From: Bacillota bacterium
Lineage (GTDB): Bacteria > Bacillota > Sulfobacillia > Symbiobacteriales > ZC4RG38
Assembly (NCBI GenBank): GCA_003242505.1
Contig: QGUP01000105.1
Location: 1 to 6,902 of the forward strand
Direction: 5' to 3'
Length of the DNA stretch: 6,902 nt
Each line of letters opens with the position of its first letter. Within the stretch, counting starts at the first letter, position 1. The notes below the pieces were generated by a model. The model did not search any database. It worked only from the letters and a program-made list of their open reading frames with translations, and was not told the DNA's origin. Both the position numbers and the translations under genes were made by a program. Below, piece by piece: positions 4,766-6,902 of the stretch.

Positions 4766-6337
4766 GTGCGCAGGTGGATGGTGGTCAGTGCACTGGTCAG
4801 CAGCCTGGTGCTGGCCGGGTGTGGTGCCGCCCAGGTGCCGGGGGCTGCCGCACCGCAGGTTCCGCAGGTCCAGGAGGAGGACCCGGCAGCAGGACCCGCT
4901 CCTGAGCCGGGCGCATCGGCGGGGGGCCAGGAGGTGCCTGGCGGCGGCGCCGGTTCCGGGGGCTCGGCCGGCGCCGGACATCCGGGTCCCGGCGCCCCGG
5001 GTCCAGGGGCGGGGGGCGGCGTCGGGACGGGCGAGGGTGGTCCGGGTCCCGGGGATCCCGGCGCCGGGTCCGCCGGGGGATCCGGGCAGGGGCCCCAGAC
5101 CGTGCCGACCGACAATCCGACCTCCCCGCGCCGGCAGCACGTGAACGTCCGGGGCCTCTACATGACCGGCTGGACCGCGGGGTCGGACCGGTTCTACGAA
5201 CTGGTCGACTTCATGCTGGCCAAGGGGCTCAACGCGGTGGTCATCGACATCAAGGATGACGACGGCCGGATCTCCTGGGACATGGACGTGCCCTTGGCCA
5301 GGGAGATCGGCGCCAGCGCGAACAAGATCCGGGACATCGAGGATCGGATTCGATACCTCAAGGAGCGGAACATCTACGTCATCGGCCGGCTGGTGGTCTA
5401 CGCCGATCCCCTCCTGGGCTCCAGGCGCCCTGACCTCGCCATCCACCATCCCGACGGCACCCCCTTTGTGGACCGCCGGGGCATCCGGTGGCCCGACCCG
5501 TACAACCGCCAGGTCTGGGAATACAACGTGGCCGTCGCCAAGGCCGCGGCGGCGGTCGGGTTCGACGAGATCCAGTTCGACTACATCCGGTTCCCGGAGC
5601 ACCGGATCGAGGGCTACAACTACAACGTTCCGGTGCGCCAGCGGGCCGACGCGATCCTGGGCTTCCTGAAATACGCCAAGGAAGAACTGGCCCCCTACGG
5701 GGTCTTCGTGGCCGCGGACGTCTTCGGCCTCACCACCTCGGTGGCGCCGGGGGACGACATGGAGATCGGCCAGATCTACGAGGAGATCGCCCAGGTGGTG
5801 GACTACATCTGCCCGATGGTCTACCCGTCCCACTACGCCCCCGGCACCTACGGGATCGCCAACCCCAATGCCGACCCGGGCCGGATCGTCTATGAGTCGA
5901 TGGTCCGGGCCCAGAAACGCACCTGGGGGATGCCGGTGGAGAAGCACCGGCCCTGGATTCAGGATTTTGACGTGGGCAAGGACTACACCGCCGCGGACGT
6001 GGAGGCCCAGATCCGGGGGCTGGCGGAGGCCGGGATCTACCAGTGGCTCCTCTGGGACCCCAAGAACCGGTACACCCGGGACGCAGATTATGATGTCGCA
6101 CCCCCGCAGGAGGGGGAGCCCGAGTGGCGCCGGCAGTACCGGGCGGAGCTGGCGGCCCGGGCCGCCCGGGAGGGGGTGGACCAGGGCGGGTCCGCCTCCG
6201 GAAACGGGCAGCCCCCGGCAGCGGCGGGTTCTGCTGGGGCCGCGACCCCTGGGGCCAGCACCGGGCCGGCCCAGGGTTCCCCGCCGACGGTCGGGGCGGC
6301 GCCTGCCGCCACCGGCGGATCCTCCGGCGGGGACTAG
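4766..6337 (+). CDS. Lipoprotein with DUF4015-type putative glycoside hydrolase domain
   Basis: The product has 523 residues from GTG 4766. Residues 1-19 form a lipoprotein signal: two arginines, a hydrophobic core and the lipobox LAGC with C19 as the lipidation site. A long Gly/Pro/Ala-rich linker (about 20-120) leads to a TIM-barrel-like domain at about 125-437 that I recognise as the putative glycosyl hydrolase family DUF4015 (PF13200). Family-type motifs are VRGLYMTGW (128-136), VVIDIKDDDG (158-167), YVIGRLVVYADP (204-215), DEIQFDYIRFP (267-277), VAADVFGLTT (315-324), ICPMVYPSHY (348-357) and QWLLWDP (426-432). Acidic residues such as D272 and D318 are likely active-site candidates by analogy with related barrels; this is inference. 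The substrate is probably a cell-surface or wall polysaccharide but is not established. The C-terminus (about 465-523) is a second low-complexity tail. The gene has its own promoter and SD. The stop TAG lies in a 21-bp repeat and is followed in the same frame by the SH3b gene. Confidence 0.85.
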   Translation: MRRWMVVSALVSSLVLAGCGAAQVPGAAAPQVPQVQEEDPAAGPAPEPGASAGGQEVPGGGAGSGGSAGAGHPGPGAPGPGAGGGVGTGEGGPGPGDPGAGSAGGSGQGPQTVPTDNPTSPRRQHVNVRGLYMTGWTAGSDRFYELVDFMLAKGLNAVVIDIKDDDGRISWDMDVPLAREIGASANKIRDIEDRIRYLKERNIYVIGRLVVYADPLLGSRRPDLAIHHPDGTPFVDRRGIRWPDPYNRQVWEYNVAVAKAAAAVGFDEIQFDYIRFPEHRIEGYNYNVPVRQRADAILGFLKYAKEELAPYGVFVAADVFGLTTSVAPGDDMEIGQIYEEIAQVVDYICPMVYPSHYAPGTYGIANPNADPGRIVYESMVRAQKRTWGMPVEKHRPWIQDFDVGKDYTAADVEAQIRGLAEAGIYQWLLWDPKNRYTRDADYDVAPPQEGEPEWRRQYRAELAARAAREGVDQGGSASGNGQPPAAAGSAGAATPGASTGPAQGSPPTVGAAPAATGGSSGGD

Positions 6338-6367
6338 GCCCCAGCGGGCGGGGACCAGGCCCCGGCG
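6326..6367 (+). repeat. 21-bp tandem repeat spanning the stop codon of the glycosidase gene
   Basis: Units 6326-6346 and 6347-6367 match at 19 of 21 positions. In the reading frame of the gene each unit is seven codons, GGD-x-APA. In unit 1 the fourth codon is TAG, the stop. In unit 2 the same position is CAG (Gln). The stop therefore differs from a sense codon in its sister repeat by one C-to-T change. Confidence 0.7.
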
Positions 6368-6439
6368 GGTCCGCAACCCGGTGCGGGGGGCGGGCCCGGA
6401 CGGGGCGACCGATCGAGCGAAGGAGCTGGACGGGTCTCC

Positions 6440-6902
6440 ATGCGTCGTTTCCTCATTGGCATCGTGGCTTCCCTGACGGTGAGCCAGGCGACCGCGGCGG
6501 CCACCCTGTACCCTGTCGATGCCGACGGCCTCCACCTCCGGGCCGCCCCGACCACCGCCGCCCCGGTCCTCCGGGTGCTGCCGGCCGGGGAGGGGGTTCC
6601 GGTCATCGGGGTGGAGGGAAGATGGCTACAGGTGCGGCTGCCGGATGGCCGGCCCGCCTGGGCCGCGGGGTGGGTCGCCCGGGTGGAGTTTGCCCCCGGC
6701 GAGGCAGAAGCGGTCGTGACCACCGACCTGCTGAACGTCCGGGCGGGCCCGGGCCTCGACCACCCGGTCCGGACCCGGGTGACCACCGGCGCCCGGTTTC
6801 CCCTGCTGGAGATCCGGGGGCAGTGGTGGCGGATCCGGCTCCCGGACGGCCAGGAGGGGTGGGTCTTCAGCGACTACGTCCGGGCTGAACTGAGGCCGGC
6901 TC
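6440..6902 (+). CDS. Secreted protein with two bacterial SH3 (SH3b) domains, partial
   Basis: The frame runs from ATG 6440 off the right edge, with 154 residues visible. Residues 1-21 (MRRFLIGIVAS, then a polar and Ala-rich end) look like a Sec signal peptide. Two SH3b repeats follow. The first (about 22-82) contains GLHLRAAPTTAAPVLRVLPAG and RWLQVRLPDG...WAAGWV. The second (about 90-149) contains LLNVRAGPG, TGARFPLLE and WWRIRLPDGQEGWVFSDYV. SH3b domains usually bind cell-wall peptides and often precede an amidase or peptidase domain, which could lie beyond the window. The likely SD, AAGGAG at 6420-6425, is 14 bases from the ATG, longer than usual, so initiation may be weak or coupled to the gene before it. 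The 102-base gap from the glycosidase gene has no terminator or obvious promoter, so co-transcription is likely. Confidence 0.85.
   Translation, partial: MRRFLIGIVASLTVSQATAAATLYPVDADGLHLRAAPTTAAPVLRVLPAGEGVPVIGVEGRWLQVRLPDGRPAWAAGWVARVEFAPGEAEAVVTTDLLNVRAGPGLDHPVRTRVTTGARFPLLEIRGQWWRIRLPDGQEGWVFSDYVRAELRPA

Noticed and set aside
4961..5100. Repeated GGTCCGGG/CCCGGCGCC-type pieces, possible repeat array
   Set aside because: They fall inside the Gly/Pro linker of the glycosidase lipoprotein and are explained by its repeated GPGP and GAGG codons.
4748..6535. 595-codon open frame on the - strand across the glycosidase gene
   Set aside because: It is an antisense shadow: its codon pattern mirrors the real gene, it has no recognisable domain, and the + strand has an SD, a promoter, a lipoprotein signal and a known family.
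1..6902. CRISPR array, tRNA or rRNA, insertion sequence, toxin-antitoxin pair, phage or defence genes
   Set aside because: I looked for these and found no regular spacer-repeat pattern, cloverleaf or transposase-like sequence. The five genes and short repeats account for the window.

Overview
The window is about 6.9 kb of very GC-rich DNA, roughly 70% or more by eye. It carries five genes, all on the + strand, and the last one is cut by the right edge. The GC-rich codons, strong Shine-Dalgarno (SD) sequences of the GGGAGG type, GTG starts, lipoprotein signals and a bacterial DUF4015-type glycosidase suggest a high-GC, possibly thermophilic Gram-positive such as a Thermaerobacter-like member of the Bacillota. 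This is inference from style, not from a marker gene.

Layout. Positions 1-233 hold no confident gene but contain a 30-bp tandem repeat (131-220) that runs up to the SD of gene 1. Gene 1 (234-947) is a stand-alone 5-formyltetrahydrofolate cyclo-ligase-like protein of the MTHFSD type. Positions 948-1254 hold a short AT-richer patch, a degenerate 33-bp tandem repeat and a strong SD. Gene 2 (1255-3057, start uncertain) is a membrane-anchored CapA-like protein in which every usual active-site motif is altered. Positions 3058-3387 are a hairpin-rich and then unusually AT-rich intergenic region. Gene 3 (3388-4437) is a Tat-exported lipoprotein, a two-domain multicopper oxidase (laccase-like) with a complete copper ligand set. 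It is followed by a near-ideal intrinsic terminator (4581-4618). Gene 4 (4766-6337) has its own promoter and encodes a lipoprotein with a DUF4015-type TIM-barrel glycoside hydrolase domain between long Gly/Pro/Ala-rich tails. Gene 5 (6440 to the edge) encodes a secreted protein with at least two bacterial SH3 domains.

How the genes work together. Genes 2 to 5 all act at or outside the membrane: a CapA-like surface protein, a copper oxidase, a putative polysaccharide hydrolase and a wall-binding SH3b protein. The SH3b gene follows the hydrolase gene in the same frame, separated by one TAG stop inside a 21-bp repeat, so the two are probably co-transcribed. Gene 1 is cytosolic and shows no obvious link to the others.

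No phage, insertion sequence, CRISPR, RNA gene or clear defence system is visible. The points most worth a second look are the motif-less CapA protein, the repeat-borne stop codon between genes 4 and 5, and the AT-rich control region ahead of the copper oxidase. None of these amounts to proof of a new system.
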